A DNA stretch of 64,000 nucleotides, from assembly GCA_021532125.1 (NCBI GenBank), contig JADYUX010000002.1:124001-188000 (forward strand). Direction: 5' to 3'. This DNA is from Arcanobacterium haemolyticum. GTDB taxonomy: Bacteria > Actinomycetota > Actinomycetes > Actinomycetales > Actinomycetaceae. The translations under genes and the position numbers were made by a program. Below the pieces are notes generated by a model that did not search any database, had not been told where the DNA came from, and worked only from the letters and a program-made list of their open reading frames with translations. Of the stretch, positions 27,900 to 35,875 are shown in pieces. How positions within the stretch are numbered: the stretch's first letter is position 1; every line of letters starts with the position of its first letter.

Positions 27900-28667
27900 A
27901 TGACAGCACCTGTGTACGTTGATGCCGCGGCAACGTCAGCCGCGCCGGGTTCACTTATTGTTCTTCGAGGTGACGAAGGTCGCCACGCGGGAACAGTTCG
28001 GCGCGCACGCCCCGGCGAACGCATCGATGTTGTCGACGGGCGCGGTTATCGCGCGCGTTGTGCCGTTCAAGATGTAGGGAAATCAGAGGTCACCCTCGAG
28101 GTCCACGAGGTCATACACGATCCTGAGCCACCTGTTCGTATCACTCTTGTCCAGGCCCTAGCTAAAGGCGGGCGCGACGAGCAGGCCGTCGAGACCGCGA
28201 CGGAATATGGCGCATGGTCTTTTATCCCGTGGGAATCAGAACGAGCAATTGTGTCGTGGCGGAACAAGGCCGAGAAGGGAAGAGCTCGTTGGGAAGCTAC
28301 TGCGAAGGCAGCGGCGAAGCAGTCACGGCGCTCATGGATACCGTCAGTGAGCGACGTGTGTACGACGAGTAAGCTCGTCTCCCACGTTCGTGAGGTGACA
28401 GAACAGGGCGGTCTCGTTTTTGTCTGTCATGAGGAAGCGACGACGAGCCTTGTCGAGGCTCTGGCGGGTTCGGTTCCGAGCAGCGAAGCGACAACAGATG
28501 TCTGGTTCGTCGTCGGCCCGGAGGGTGGTATCACGGAGAAGGAAATTGACGCTCTGAGCGGGGCCGGCGCTCATGCAGTTCTCCTCGCGCCGCATGTCCT
28601 TCGGTCAGCTAGTGCCGGATCGTATGCGATTGCGCAAATCGCGGCTCTCAATCTGCTCGAGGTTTAG
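27900..28667 (+). CDS. rsmE: 16S rRNA (uracil(1498)-N3)-methyltransferase
   Basis: RsmE methylates U1498 of 16S rRNA. The 255-residue protein has the N-terminal PUA-like domain (LRGDEGRHAGTVRRARPGERIDVVDGRG) and a SPOUT methyltransferase domain with KGGRDEQAVETATEYG, the knot signature VGPEGGITEKEID near 208-220, and LGPHVLR-like LAPHVLRSASAGSYA. GAGG upstream of ATG 27900 is a weak ribosome site. It follows dnaJ by 20 bases, as in many actinobacteria and firmicutes, so it is probably in the heat-shock transcript. Confidence 0.95.
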   Translation: MTAPVYVDAAATSAAPGSLIVLRGDEGRHAGTVRRARPGERIDVVDGRGYRARCAVQDVGKSEVTLEVHEVIHDPEPPVRITLVQALAKGGRDEQAVETATEYGAWSFIPWESERAIVSWRNKAEKGRARWEATAKAAAKQSRRSWIPSVSDVCTTSKLVSHVREVTEQGGLVFVCHEEATTSLVEALAGSVPSSEATTDVWFVVGPEGGITEKEIDALSGAGAHAVLLAPHVLRSASAGSYAIAQIAALNLLEV

Positions 28668-28684
28668 CAATATACTGGGAATCA

Positions 28685-29689
28685 ATGACTGATACTTCGT
28701 TAATAACGCGCACGGTTCTCGTACCGGAGCGAGTCGCGATGATCCGTATTCTCGGCCAGGGCGACGACGTTTTGCGCACCCTGGAACGCGGCCTTGCTCC
28801 TGTGTCGCTTCACGTCCTCGGCCAACAGATTACGCTGAGCGGCCCTGAAAGTGCCGTCGAACTGGCTGATTCGCTTCTTGGTGAGCTCATCGATGTGGCT
28901 GCATCGGGTGAGCACCTCACGCCTGATGCCGTTGAGCGCGCTATTTCTATTCTCAGAGCCGGTGTCGTGCGTCCGACCTCGCTCATGACGACAGATATCC
29001 TGTCCGCCGGTGGCCGAACGATCCGCCCGAAGACCCTCGGCCAGAAGGCTTACGTGGATGCGATCGATGAGCATGACATCACCTTTGGCATCGGCCCTGC
29101 GGGTACAGGAAAAACCTATCTCGCCGTAGCGAAAGCCGTTGTTGCCCTCCAAAGCCAAAAGATTTCACGGATCATCCTCACCCGTCCCGCCGTTGAGGCA
29201 GGGGAGTCACTCGGCTTTCTTCCTGGATCGTTGACCGAGAAGATCGATCCGTACTTGCGTCCGCTCTACGATGCTATGTACGACATGATTGATCCGGATG
29301 CGGTGCCCAAGCTGGTGGCAGCGGGAACGATCGAAGTAGCCCCGCTGGCGTATATGCGTGGGCGTACGCTCAATGATGCGTTTGTCATCCTGGATGAAGC
29401 TCAGAACACGACGCCTGAGCAGATGAAAATGTTTCTGACGCGCCTCGGGTTTGGCACGAAGATGGTCATTACGGGCGACGCTACTCAGATTGACCTTGCT
29501 GGAAGGCAGACGTCGGGGCTTGTACGGGCGCGTGATATTCTCCGCGACGTTGCCGGAATCTCTTTTGTTGAGCTGGGTTCAGCGGATGTCGTACGTCACC
29601 GCCTCGTCGCCGACATCATTGACGCGTATGCCAGGTGGGCGGAGGATGAACCGGATGAGCGCAAAAGCTCAAGGAGGAATGGCCGATGA
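28685..29689 (+). CDS. PhoH-like ATPase
   Basis: PhoH-like proteins are P-loop ATPases related to superfamily 1 helicases and are usually found next to ybeY, suggesting a role in RNA metabolism. The 334-residue protein has an N-terminal KH-like segment (about 12-95), the P-loop GPAGTGKT at 137-144, the family stretch LTRPAVEAGESLGFLPG, Walker B VILDEAQN near 236, and VITGDATQIDL. Its TGA overlaps the ybeY ATG (ATGA). Context phoH-ybeY-corC-era is conserved in bacteria. Confidence 0.95.
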   Translation: MTDTSLITRTVLVPERVAMIRILGQGDDVLRTLERGLAPVSLHVLGQQITLSGPESAVELADSLLGELIDVAASGEHLTPDAVERAISILRAGVVRPTSLMTTDILSAGGRTIRPKTLGQKAYVDAIDEHDITFGIGPAGTGKTYLAVAKAVVALQSQKISRIILTRPAVEAGESLGFLPGSLTEKIDPYLRPLYDAMYDMIDPDAVPKLVAAGTIEVAPLAYMRGRTLNDAFVILDEAQNTTPEQMKMFLTRLGFGTKMVITGDATQIDLAGRQTSGLVRARDILRDVAGISFVELGSADVVRHRLVADIIDAYARWAEDEPDERKSSRRNGR

Positions 29690-30180
29690 GTATCGAAGTG
29701 AACGATGAGTCAGGATTCGAACCGGCACTTGATCTCGAAGAAATCGCACGACTAGCGACGTATGTATTCGACCAGATGCGCGTTCATCCGCAGGCCGATC
29801 TCAACGTCATTCTTGCCGACGAGGAGGAGATCTCGCGGCTGCACGTGGAGTGGATGGACTTAGAGGGACCGACTGATGTTCTTTCCTTCCCTATGGATGA
29901 GCTTCGTCCGGCCCCAGTCGGCGCTGAACCGCAAGAAGGAATACTCGGCGACATCGTCGTGTGCCCGCAGGTAGCCTCGGCTCAAGCTCATAAAGCAGGT
30001 CACTCAACGGCTGAAGAAATACTCTTGCTTGTGACGCATGGAATTTTGCACTTGCTCGGATACGATCATGTGGAAGAGACCGAACGCAAGGAGATGTTTG
30101 ATCTTCAGCGCACGCTCTTGCTGACGTTCTTGGCCTCCCGTGGTGCGCCTACCAACGATATTCTCCCGACAATCGAGTGA
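29686..30180 (+). CDS. ybeY: Endoribonuclease YbeY
   Basis: YbeY is a zinc-dependent RNase for 16S rRNA 3'-end maturation and ribosome quality control. The 164-residue protein has the conserved core ILGDIVVCP and the metal site HGILHLLGYDH near 117-127 with three His. LEGPTDVLSFPMDE is also typical. ATG 29686 overlaps the phoH stop by four bases (ATGA), which fixes the start. Confidence 0.96.
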   Translation: MSIEVNDESGFEPALDLEEIARLATYVFDQMRVHPQADLNVILADEEEISRLHVEWMDLEGPTDVLSFPMDELRPAPVGAEPQEGILGDIVVCPQVASAQAHKAGHSTAEEILLLVTHGILHLLGYDHVEETERKEMFDLQRTLLLTFLASRGAPTNDILPTIE

Positions 30181-30246
30181 CAGTCCGAGCGCTGCACCGC
30201 CACGCAGCGTGCTGTTGATCCATAACCGTCCGTCAAAGATAAGGCT

Positions 30247-31521
30247 ATGAACACCTCCGACTTACCCATCGCCGCGCCAGTCGCGGCGGCGATTATTCTC
30301 TTTCTCCTCAGCGTGTTCTCGACCGCCGCAGTTTCCGCACTGGGGCGTATCACGCGGACGGAGGCGTCTCAGGCCTATGCGGATGGGGCACCGGGGGGAG
30401 TGCGTCTTGTCAAGATCGTGACGCGGCGCCCTGCAGCTATTGCGGGTATGGTGCCGATTCGTACGCTCTTGCTCGCGGGGATGGGCGTGGCGATTGCTAT
30501 GTCTGTCGCGGTGTTTTTTGATCGGTGGTGGGAGATTGCTCTCGTCAGTTTGGGTGTAACGCTGATCTTCGTCGTCCTTGAGCTCCTCATCTCTCCTGCA
30601 AGGCTAGGTGAAGAAAAACCTGTCGGAGTGTTGAGTTCAATTTCGTGGCCGCTTTTATTGACGACGAATGTTTTTGCTCTCGTCATCCGTCACCGTGAGC
30701 AGACTCCGGAAGAGACGGAGCAACGCCAGGAAGATCAGCTTCAACGAATGGTTGAGCGAGTCTCGGAATCTGAGGCCCTCGATGATGACGATCGCGAACT
30801 ACTCCATTCCCTCTTTGATCTCGGGAACACTCTCACGCGTGAGGTGATGGTTCCGCGTACCGATATGATCTCGATTCGCTTTGACCAGACTCTGGATCAG
30901 GCGGTGTCGCTTTTCACGCGCTCAGGTTTTTCGCGTGTACCTGTCACCGGGGATAGCGTGGACGACTTGCGTGGCGTTATCTACCTCAAGGATGTTATCC
31001 GACGCACGCATCATCGCAACGACGCCGCCGGACTCACAATTTCTGACATTATGCGTGAACCGATCTTCGTCCCAGAAACGAAGGTTGTCGACGATCTCAT
31101 GCGCGAGATGCAGGCGAATCAAATCCACATCGCGATGGTTGTCGACGAATACGGCGGCATCGCGGGCCTTGTCACGATCGAGGATCTTGTTGAGGAAATT
31201 GTGGGTGAGATTGCCGACGAACACGATAAGGCTGAGCCTGTCGTCGAAGATCTTGGGGATGGCTCATTCCGCGTCCCGGCGAAGCTGCCTATCGACGAGC
31301 TCGGTGAGCTTTTTGGTATCGACTTGGACGACGACGACGTGGACACGGCCGGCGGACTATTCGCAAAAGTTCTCGGTCGGGTGCCGATTGCTGGTGCACG
31401 GGCGGAGATTGATGGGATCGAGCTTGAGGCCGAACACTTCGAGGGGCGGCGTCGCCGCCTGACGACTATTATTGCCAAGGCAATTGAGAAGCACGACGAG
31501 GAAGAGGACGACGATGAGTGA
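30247..31521 (+). CDS. CNNM/CBS-domain transporter (CorC/HlyC family)
   Basis: Members take part in Mg2+ or Co2+ efflux or homeostasis. The 424-residue protein has an N-terminal DUF21/CNNM membrane domain with about four helices (to about 150), two CBS domains ([14 protein letters not shown] near 200 and [43 protein letters not shown] near 290) and a C-terminal CorC/HlyC domain ([14 protein letters not shown]...ADTAGGLF-like). The acidic tail overlaps the era start. It was often annotated as haemolysin; transport is the better supported role. Confidence 0.92.
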   Translation: MNTSDLPIAAPVAAAIILFLLSVFSTAAVSALGRITRTEASQAYADGAPGGVRLVKIVTRRPAAIAGMVPIRTLLLAGMGVAIAMSVAVFFDRWWEIALVSLGVTLIFVVLELLISPARLGEEKPVGVLSSISWPLLLTTNVFALVIRHREQTPEETEQRQEDQLQRMVERVSESEALDDDDRELLHSLFDLGNTLTREVMVPRTDMISIRFDQTLDQAVSLFTRSGFSRVPVTGDSVDDLRGVIYLKDVIRRTHHRNDAAGLTISDIMREPIFVPETKVVDDLMREMQANQIHIAMVVDEYGGIAGLVTIEDLVEEIVGEIADEHDKAEPVVEDLGDGSFRVPAKLPIDELGELFGIDLDDDDVDTAGGLFAKVLGRVPIAGARAEIDGIELEAEHFEGRRRRLTTIIAKAIEKHDEEEDDDE

Positions 31522-32446
31522 ACTCATGGGGTCATGGCCGGAGGGCTTCCGCGCAGGATTCGCGTGTATTGTTGGGCGCCCTAACGCTGGGAAGTCCACT
31601 CTCGCTAATGCGCTCGTCGGGCAAAAGGTTGCTATCACCTCGGATCGTCCCGAGACGACTCGACGTGTCATTCGTGCCATCGTGAATCGTGAGGACGGCC
31701 AGATTATTCTCGTCGATACGCCAGGATTACATCGTCCGCGCACCCTTCTCGGTGAGCGCCTGAACGATATGGTGAGGGATTCCCTTGCAGACGTCGATGT
31801 GGTGATCGTCTGCCTTCCTGCTGATGAGCCGACAGGGCCCGGCGATCGTTTCCTTCTCGACCTCGTTCGCCAGTCACGTACTCCCATGATTGCGGCGGTG
31901 ACAAAGACCGATAAGGTGAGCCAAGATGAGCTTGCTTCCCGTCTTGTCGATGTGAGCCATGAGGCTGACTTCGTCGACATTGTGCCTGTGAGTGCCGTGC
32001 GTGGCGAACAGATTGATGTCATTGCGGATGTCGTCCTTGCACAGATGCCCGATTCTCCACCTCTTTACCCGCGCGACGCCATCACCGATGAATCGGAAGA
32101 AACGCTCATTTGTGAACTCATCCGTGAGGCTGCTCTTGAGGATTTGCGTGATGAGCTTCCTCATTCGATTGCAATCACGATCGAAGAAATGTATGAGTGC
32201 GATGGCCGGAAGTTTGGGCACGATAAAGGCGAGATTACGGCGATCCATGCGAATATCCACGTTGAGCGTGATTCTCAAAAGGGGATCGTGATTGGACGTG
32301 GAGGGTCGAGGCTCCGTCAGATTCGTCGCGATGCCCGCACATCGATTGAACGGCTCCTTGGCTCCCGAGTTCACCTCGATATCCACGTTAAGGTCGCGAA
32401 GGATTGGCAGCGTGACCCGAAGAAGCTGGGGCGTTTGGGCTTTTGA
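31514..32446 (+). CDS. era: GTPase Era
   Basis: Era is an essential GTPase that binds the 3' end of 16S rRNA during small-subunit assembly. From ATG 31514 the protein has 310 residues: G1 GRPNAGKS at 21-28, G2 TTRRVI, G3 [10 protein letters not shown]4 TKTD, and a C-terminal KH domain ([33 protein letters not shown]). The start overlaps the corC stop by eight bases. The stop overlaps the next gene's TTG start. The preceding 14 in-frame codons are not like family N-termini. Confidence 0.96.
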   Translation: MSELMGSWPEGFRAGFACIVGRPNAGKSTLANALVGQKVAITSDRPETTRRVIRAIVNREDGQIILVDTPGLHRPRTLLGERLNDMVRDSLADVDVVIVCLPADEPTGPGDRFLLDLVRQSRTPMIAAVTKTDKVSQDELASRLVDVSHEADFVDIVPVSAVRGEQIDVIADVVLAQMPDSPPLYPRDAITDESEETLICELIREAALEDLRDELPHSIAITIEEMYECDGRKFGHDKGEITAIHANIHVERDSQKGIVIGRGGSRLRQIRRDARTSIERLLGSRVHLDIHVKVAKDWQRDPKKLGRLGF

Positions 32447-34044
32447 GTGAATCAGACCGTCAGACTTTCGTGAGTGTTCGCGAGGATTCTGGTGAACCCA
32501 GGACTGCGCTGAAAACTCCTCGTGGCCCTGCATGGGTGAGGGCGCTAGCGTTGCGACATCCTCGTGTCATGACGCTTCTCGTCCTCCTCGTTGTTCTCGG
32601 ATTGTGGGGTTCGTGGGCTGGTCCGGGGTGGAATCTTCAGCCGATGAAGGAAGTCATTGTTCCCGAGACTTCCGATACGTCGATTCACGGCACGCGTGTG
32701 ACCACTCCTATCTCAACGTTCAACGTTCGAGAAGAACTCGTTGATGTCCCGCTCTCTGATGGGACGACGATTCCGGCGACCATTCGTTTCCCCGAAGGTA
32801 TTGAGGGTCTAGCTCCTGGGGTGGTGTTTATTCATGGCACGGGGACGTCGTCATACAAGGATTTCGACGATGAAGCCGAGCTTTTGTCCTCGTCGGGAAT
32901 CGTGACGATCGTTCCCCAAAAGCGAACGACCAACTACACGACCACCCATAGGGATTACGAGGCGCTTGCCCAAGATTTTTCGGACGTTTTCGAGTTCCTT
33001 TCGACGATGCCGGGCGTCGATCCGCATAGATCCGGCATATATGCAGTCTCCGAAGGATGTTTCATCGCGCCGATCGTGGCGACGATGAGAGATGACGTGG
33101 CGTTCGTCGCGTTTATCTCTGCACCCGTTTTGCCGATTCGTGAACAAGGCGCATTGGCTGCGGGGACGTATTTGCGTAATCTCGGTGCTCCAGAGCGAAT
33201 TATCAACGCGATTCCGCGTCTCATCGGCCAGGATTTTGGCACAGATTTCGAGTACATCGACTTCGATGTGTCGATGTATCAGCGCTCGATGACAATGCCG
33301 GTGCTCATGCTGTATGGCACGGGCGATATGTCGATGCCAACCATCCAAGGCGCTACGCAAATGCGGGAGGATCTGGCTGAAGCTGGGAATACCAACCTCA
33401 CGGTCCGGTACTACGACAAGGCAGATCACGGCCTCAAAGTAGACAAAGTTCTCGTGACGGATGCCATGCGCGATACAGCCGATTGGATTAACGGTCTACC
33501 GTCAACAGCCTCAGCCTCACCCCATGTGGCGGGCGCGCAGCCGGCCCAACAATACGTTGCTGGATCTATCGGGCAGCCCCACTGGTTCGCGTCAGGTGAG
33601 TGGGGGCTGCGGATCATGTTTGCAGGACTCTTTCTCACGATTATCTCGATCCCTCTGACCTTGCTGACGTTTGTGAAGTGGCGGGGGAGACGACCCGTTG
33701 ATCTCACCGGTCGCGCGGCAAAGCTCAATGCTGCATCGGCGGGTGTTCTCGCTGCGGGGCTGGCAGCGATCCTCTATATCGTTGCGATCGCTACTCTCGC
33801 CTTGTCGTACCAGCAGAATCCGGTTTTGGTTCAAGGTGGCTGGATGCTCACGGAGCTGGTCGCACTCGTCGCCGCGTGGTTTGTTGTGAGGGAAGTCTTT
33901 TCCGTCATCAATCAGGCGATTGACAAGCGGGATACGCCCTTGCCGTGGCCGTCAAAAGCTATTGTGTGTATCGCGATTGCCGGTCACTCGATCATGCTTC
34001 TCACGCTTGCCTACTGGGGCTTCTATCCCTCTCCTGTGGGATAG
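32443..34044 (+). CDS. Membrane-anchored alpha/beta hydrolase with C-terminal membrane domain
   Basis: A 533-residue protein. After a cytoplasmic N-terminus, one membrane helix (about 42-60) leads to an extracytoplasmic alpha/beta hydrolase domain (about 95-350) of the dienelactone-hydrolase/acyl-peptidase type: oxyanion strand VVFIHGTG, nucleophile Ser203 in YAVSEG, Asp295 in YGTGDMSMP, His329 in KADHGLKV. Four further helices follow (about 385-530). The substrate is unknown; an esterase or peptidase acting at the envelope fits. I read the start as TTG 32443 overlapping the era stop, so it is coupled to era. GTG 32470 is an alternative. Confidence 0.75.
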   Translation: MSESDRQTFVSVREDSGEPRTALKTPRGPAWVRALALRHPRVMTLLVLLVVLGLWGSWAGPGWNLQPMKEVIVPETSDTSIHGTRVTTPISTFNVREELVDVPLSDGTTIPATIRFPEGIEGLAPGVVFIHGTGTSSYKDFDDEAELLSSSGIVTIVPQKRTTNYTTTHRDYEALAQDFSDVFEFLSTMPGVDPHRSGIYAVSEGCFIAPIVATMRDDVAFVAFISAPVLPIREQGALAAGTYLRNLGAPERIINAIPRLIGQDFGTDFEYIDFDVSMYQRSMTMPVLMLYGTGDMSMPTIQGATQMREDLAEAGNTNLTVRYYDKADHGLKVDKVLVTDAMRDTADWINGLPSTASASPHVAGAQPAQQYVAGSIGQPHWFASGEWGLRIMFAGLFLTIISIPLTLLTFVKWRGRRPVDLTGRAAKLNAASAGVLAAGLAAILYIVAIATLALSYQQNPVLVQGGWMLTELVALVAAWFVVREVFSVINQAIDKRDTPLPWPSKAIVCIAIAGHSIMLLTLAYWGFYPSPVG

Positions 34045-34141
34045 TTCGTGTCACTCGACATGGTTGATGTGTACGGCATGGGAAGGCCTACCCCCGCAGC
34101 GATACCGTGCCTTGGTGTGCCTGTGGCATACAGTTGAGCTT

Positions 34142-34939
34142 ATGATGCGCAAACTTGCGGCGGCGGGCGTCAGCGATGTCGGCCGGGTACGGGACCAGAA
34201 TGAGGATACCTACCTCATCGCACTCCCATTCGCATGTGTTGCTGACGGAATGGGCGGACACACGTATGGTGATGCCGCAGCGCGAATTCTCGCCGACGCA
34301 CTTGGAACGCCGCGATGGCGTGACATGGCGACTGACGCTCAACGAATCACCGCACTCAACGAGGCGCTTCATCGAGCTCAATCATCGATACGACACCTTG
34401 CCCAAACCCGAGAAACTGCGCTTCAGGGTGACGATGAAGCGGGGGAGACGGTTGTCGTCGGGGCCACCCTTGCTGGTGTTCTTCTTTGTCCCGATCAGCT
34501 CCACTGGTTAGTTTTCCATGTGGGTGATTCTCGGGTTTACTTGTGGCGTGACGGCGCTTTGACTCGCCTGACAAAAGATCATTCATACGTTCAGGCACTG
34601 GTGGATGCGGGCGCCCTCACTCCCGTTGAAGCCGATAAGCATCCTGCACGCCATGTTGTCCTCAAAGCGGTGGATTCTCGAAACGACATTGATGCCGATG
34701 TCCAACGTATCCATGCTCGTGCGGGCGACGTTATCCTCATCTGCTCCGATGGTCTTACCGACGACGTTTCCGATTCCGTCATTGAGGAGACCCTTGGCGA
34801 GCTTATTGGGACGGGACCCCAGGCGGCTGCATATGGCTTACGTGACCTCGCTCTATCGCACGGAGGCCACGATAATGTGACGGCTCTCGTCGTCACTTTA
34901 GGGAACGACGACGATACGTCTTCTGAGGAGGAAAAATGA
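34142..34939 (+). CDS. PP2C-type serine/threonine protein phosphatase
   Basis: PP2C enzymes remove phosphate from Ser/Thr and usually oppose PknB-type kinases in actinobacteria. The 265-residue protein has all metal-site motifs: VRDQNEDTY near 14-22, VADGMGGH near 33-40, VGDSRVYLWR, LICSDGLTDDVSD and GGHDNVTALVV. It is soluble and has no membrane helix. TACAGT ends seven bases before ATG 34142 and no Shine-Dalgarno is present, so a leaderless transcript is likely. The stop overlaps the next gene (ATGA), an FHA-like protein, forming a phosphatase-sensor pair. No kinase gene is in the window. Confidence 0.93.
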   Translation: MMRKLAAAGVSDVGRVRDQNEDTYLIALPFACVADGMGGHTYGDAAARILADALGTPRWRDMATDAQRITALNEALHRAQSSIRHLAQTRETALQGDDEAGETVVVGATLAGVLLCPDQLHWLVFHVGDSRVYLWRDGALTRLTKDHSYVQALVDAGALTPVEADKHPARHVVLKAVDSRNDIDADVQRIHARAGDVILICSDGLTDDVSDSVIEETLGELIGTGPQAAAYGLRDLALSHGGHDNVTALVVTLGNDDDTSSEEEK

Positions 34940-35643
34940 GTCTTTCAGTTGAATTTTGTGGAGAGTGGTTCCCTGTTGATCCCCACGAGCCATTCGTTAT
35001 CGGGCGAGAAGGCCCACTTCAGATCGACGACAACCCGTACCTTCATCGTCGTTTCTTGGTGATTTCGGAGTCTGATGGCCTGTGGTGGATCGAAAATGTT
35101 GGTGCGCGATTATCCGCAACGGTGGCTGATAAAGACGGGCGCACGCAAGCCTACCTTCAGCCAGGGGCCCGCTTACCGCTCGTCTATGTGGAGACTGTCT
35201 TGCTCTTTACCGCTGGGCCGACGACGTACGAGATGTCAGTGCTCAACGATACTCCGGCGTATGCTTCAGCGGATGTTGCGAATGTGACGGAAGCAGGGGA
35301 GCCAACGATTGGGCCAGTGGAACTCACTCCCTCCCAGCTTCTTCTTGTCCTGGCGCTTGCCGAACCTGTGCTGACCGGGCGTGGCACAACGTCGTCGATC
35401 CCGTCGTCACAAAATGCGGCTGATCGCCTCGGATGGCCGATCACGCGATTCAACCGCAAGCTCGATCACGTATGCGAGCGCTTGACGAAGTATGGTGTGC
35501 GTGGCCTTCACGGCGGCCCGGATCGACTTGCCGTCAATCGACGCGCTCGCCTCGTTGAACATGCGATCGCCACGCGCATTGTCACGGCCGATGACCTCTA
35601 TCGCCTCGAGAATCCTGCGGCCTATGACGACGCCTCCAACTGA
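34936..35643 (+). CDS. FHA-like domain protein
   Basis: A 235-residue protein. The first 110 residues look like an FHA phosphothreonine-binding domain: PFVIGREGPLQIDDNPYLHRRFLVI has the IGR strand and the N-x-x-LHR turn (the usual S-R-x-H replaced), then WWIENVG and a beta-rich end. The second half (about 130-235) is helical with a possible winged helix (LTPSQLLLVLALAEPVL, then SQNAADRLGWPITRFNRKLDHVCERLTKYGVRGL). Phospho-dependent regulation with the coupled PP2C is my inference. The start codon overlaps the phosphatase stop by four bases. Confidence 0.78.
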   Translation: MSLSVEFCGEWFPVDPHEPFVIGREGPLQIDDNPYLHRRFLVISESDGLWWIENVGARLSATVADKDGRTQAYLQPGARLPLVYVETVLLFTAGPTTYEMSVLNDTPAYASADVANVTEAGEPTIGPVELTPSQLLLVLALAEPVLTGRGTTSSIPSSQNAADRLGWPITRFNRKLDHVCERLTKYGVRGLHGGPDRLAVNRRARLVEHAIATRIVTADDLYRLENPAAYDDASN

Positions 35644-35763
35644 TGCTGTCGGCGTCATCCGTGTCTCTCACAAACGAGGTACCTATCGCGATCACAAGGC
35701 TGCACCGCGCTCACAATGTGGCACTTCTCGCATCAACCAGCAAAACGTTCTATTGTTAGAGCC

Positions 35764-35811
35764 ATGTCACAGGCTCTTCTTCTCCTTACCTGCCGCGACA
35801 GGGTCCGATAA
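35764..35811 (+). CDS. leu operon leader peptide (attenuator peptide)
   Basis: A 15-codon frame reading MSQALLLLTCRDRVR with four consecutive leucine codons (CTT CTT CTC CTT at 35776-35787), 65 bases before leuA. Leucine-rich leader peptides are the established sensors of leucyl-tRNA in attenuation of leucine genes, also in actinobacteria. TATTGT (35751-35756) ends seven bases before the ATG and no ribosome site is present, so the leader mRNA probably begins at the ATG itself. Confidence 0.85.
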   Translation: MSQALLLLTCRDRVR

Positions 35812-35847
35812 ACCGGCTCCCTGGCGCGGGTACTTCTTACGCCGGTT
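35798..35847 (+). promoter_or_regulatory. leuA attenuator: alternative hairpins
   Basis: Two mutually exclusive pairings follow the leucine codons: CAGGG (35799-35803) with CCCTG (35819-35823), and AACCGGC (35811-35817) with GCCGGTT (35841-35847). A ribosome stalled on the Leu codons would mask part of the first. The second stem precedes the leuA ribosome site and lacks a strong U run, so control may be of termination or of translation start. Confidence 0.6.
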
Positions 35848-35875
35848 ACGCACACACGCTAACGAAAGAAGAACC

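Noticed and set aside
29700-29730. T-arm-like sequence GGATTCGAACC suggesting a tRNA
   Set aside because: It lies inside ybeY, and no acceptor, D or anticodon arms surround it.
35644-35875. T-box riboswitch upstream of leuA
   Set aside because: No T-box consensus or specifier loop is seen; a leucine-rich leader peptide explains the region better.
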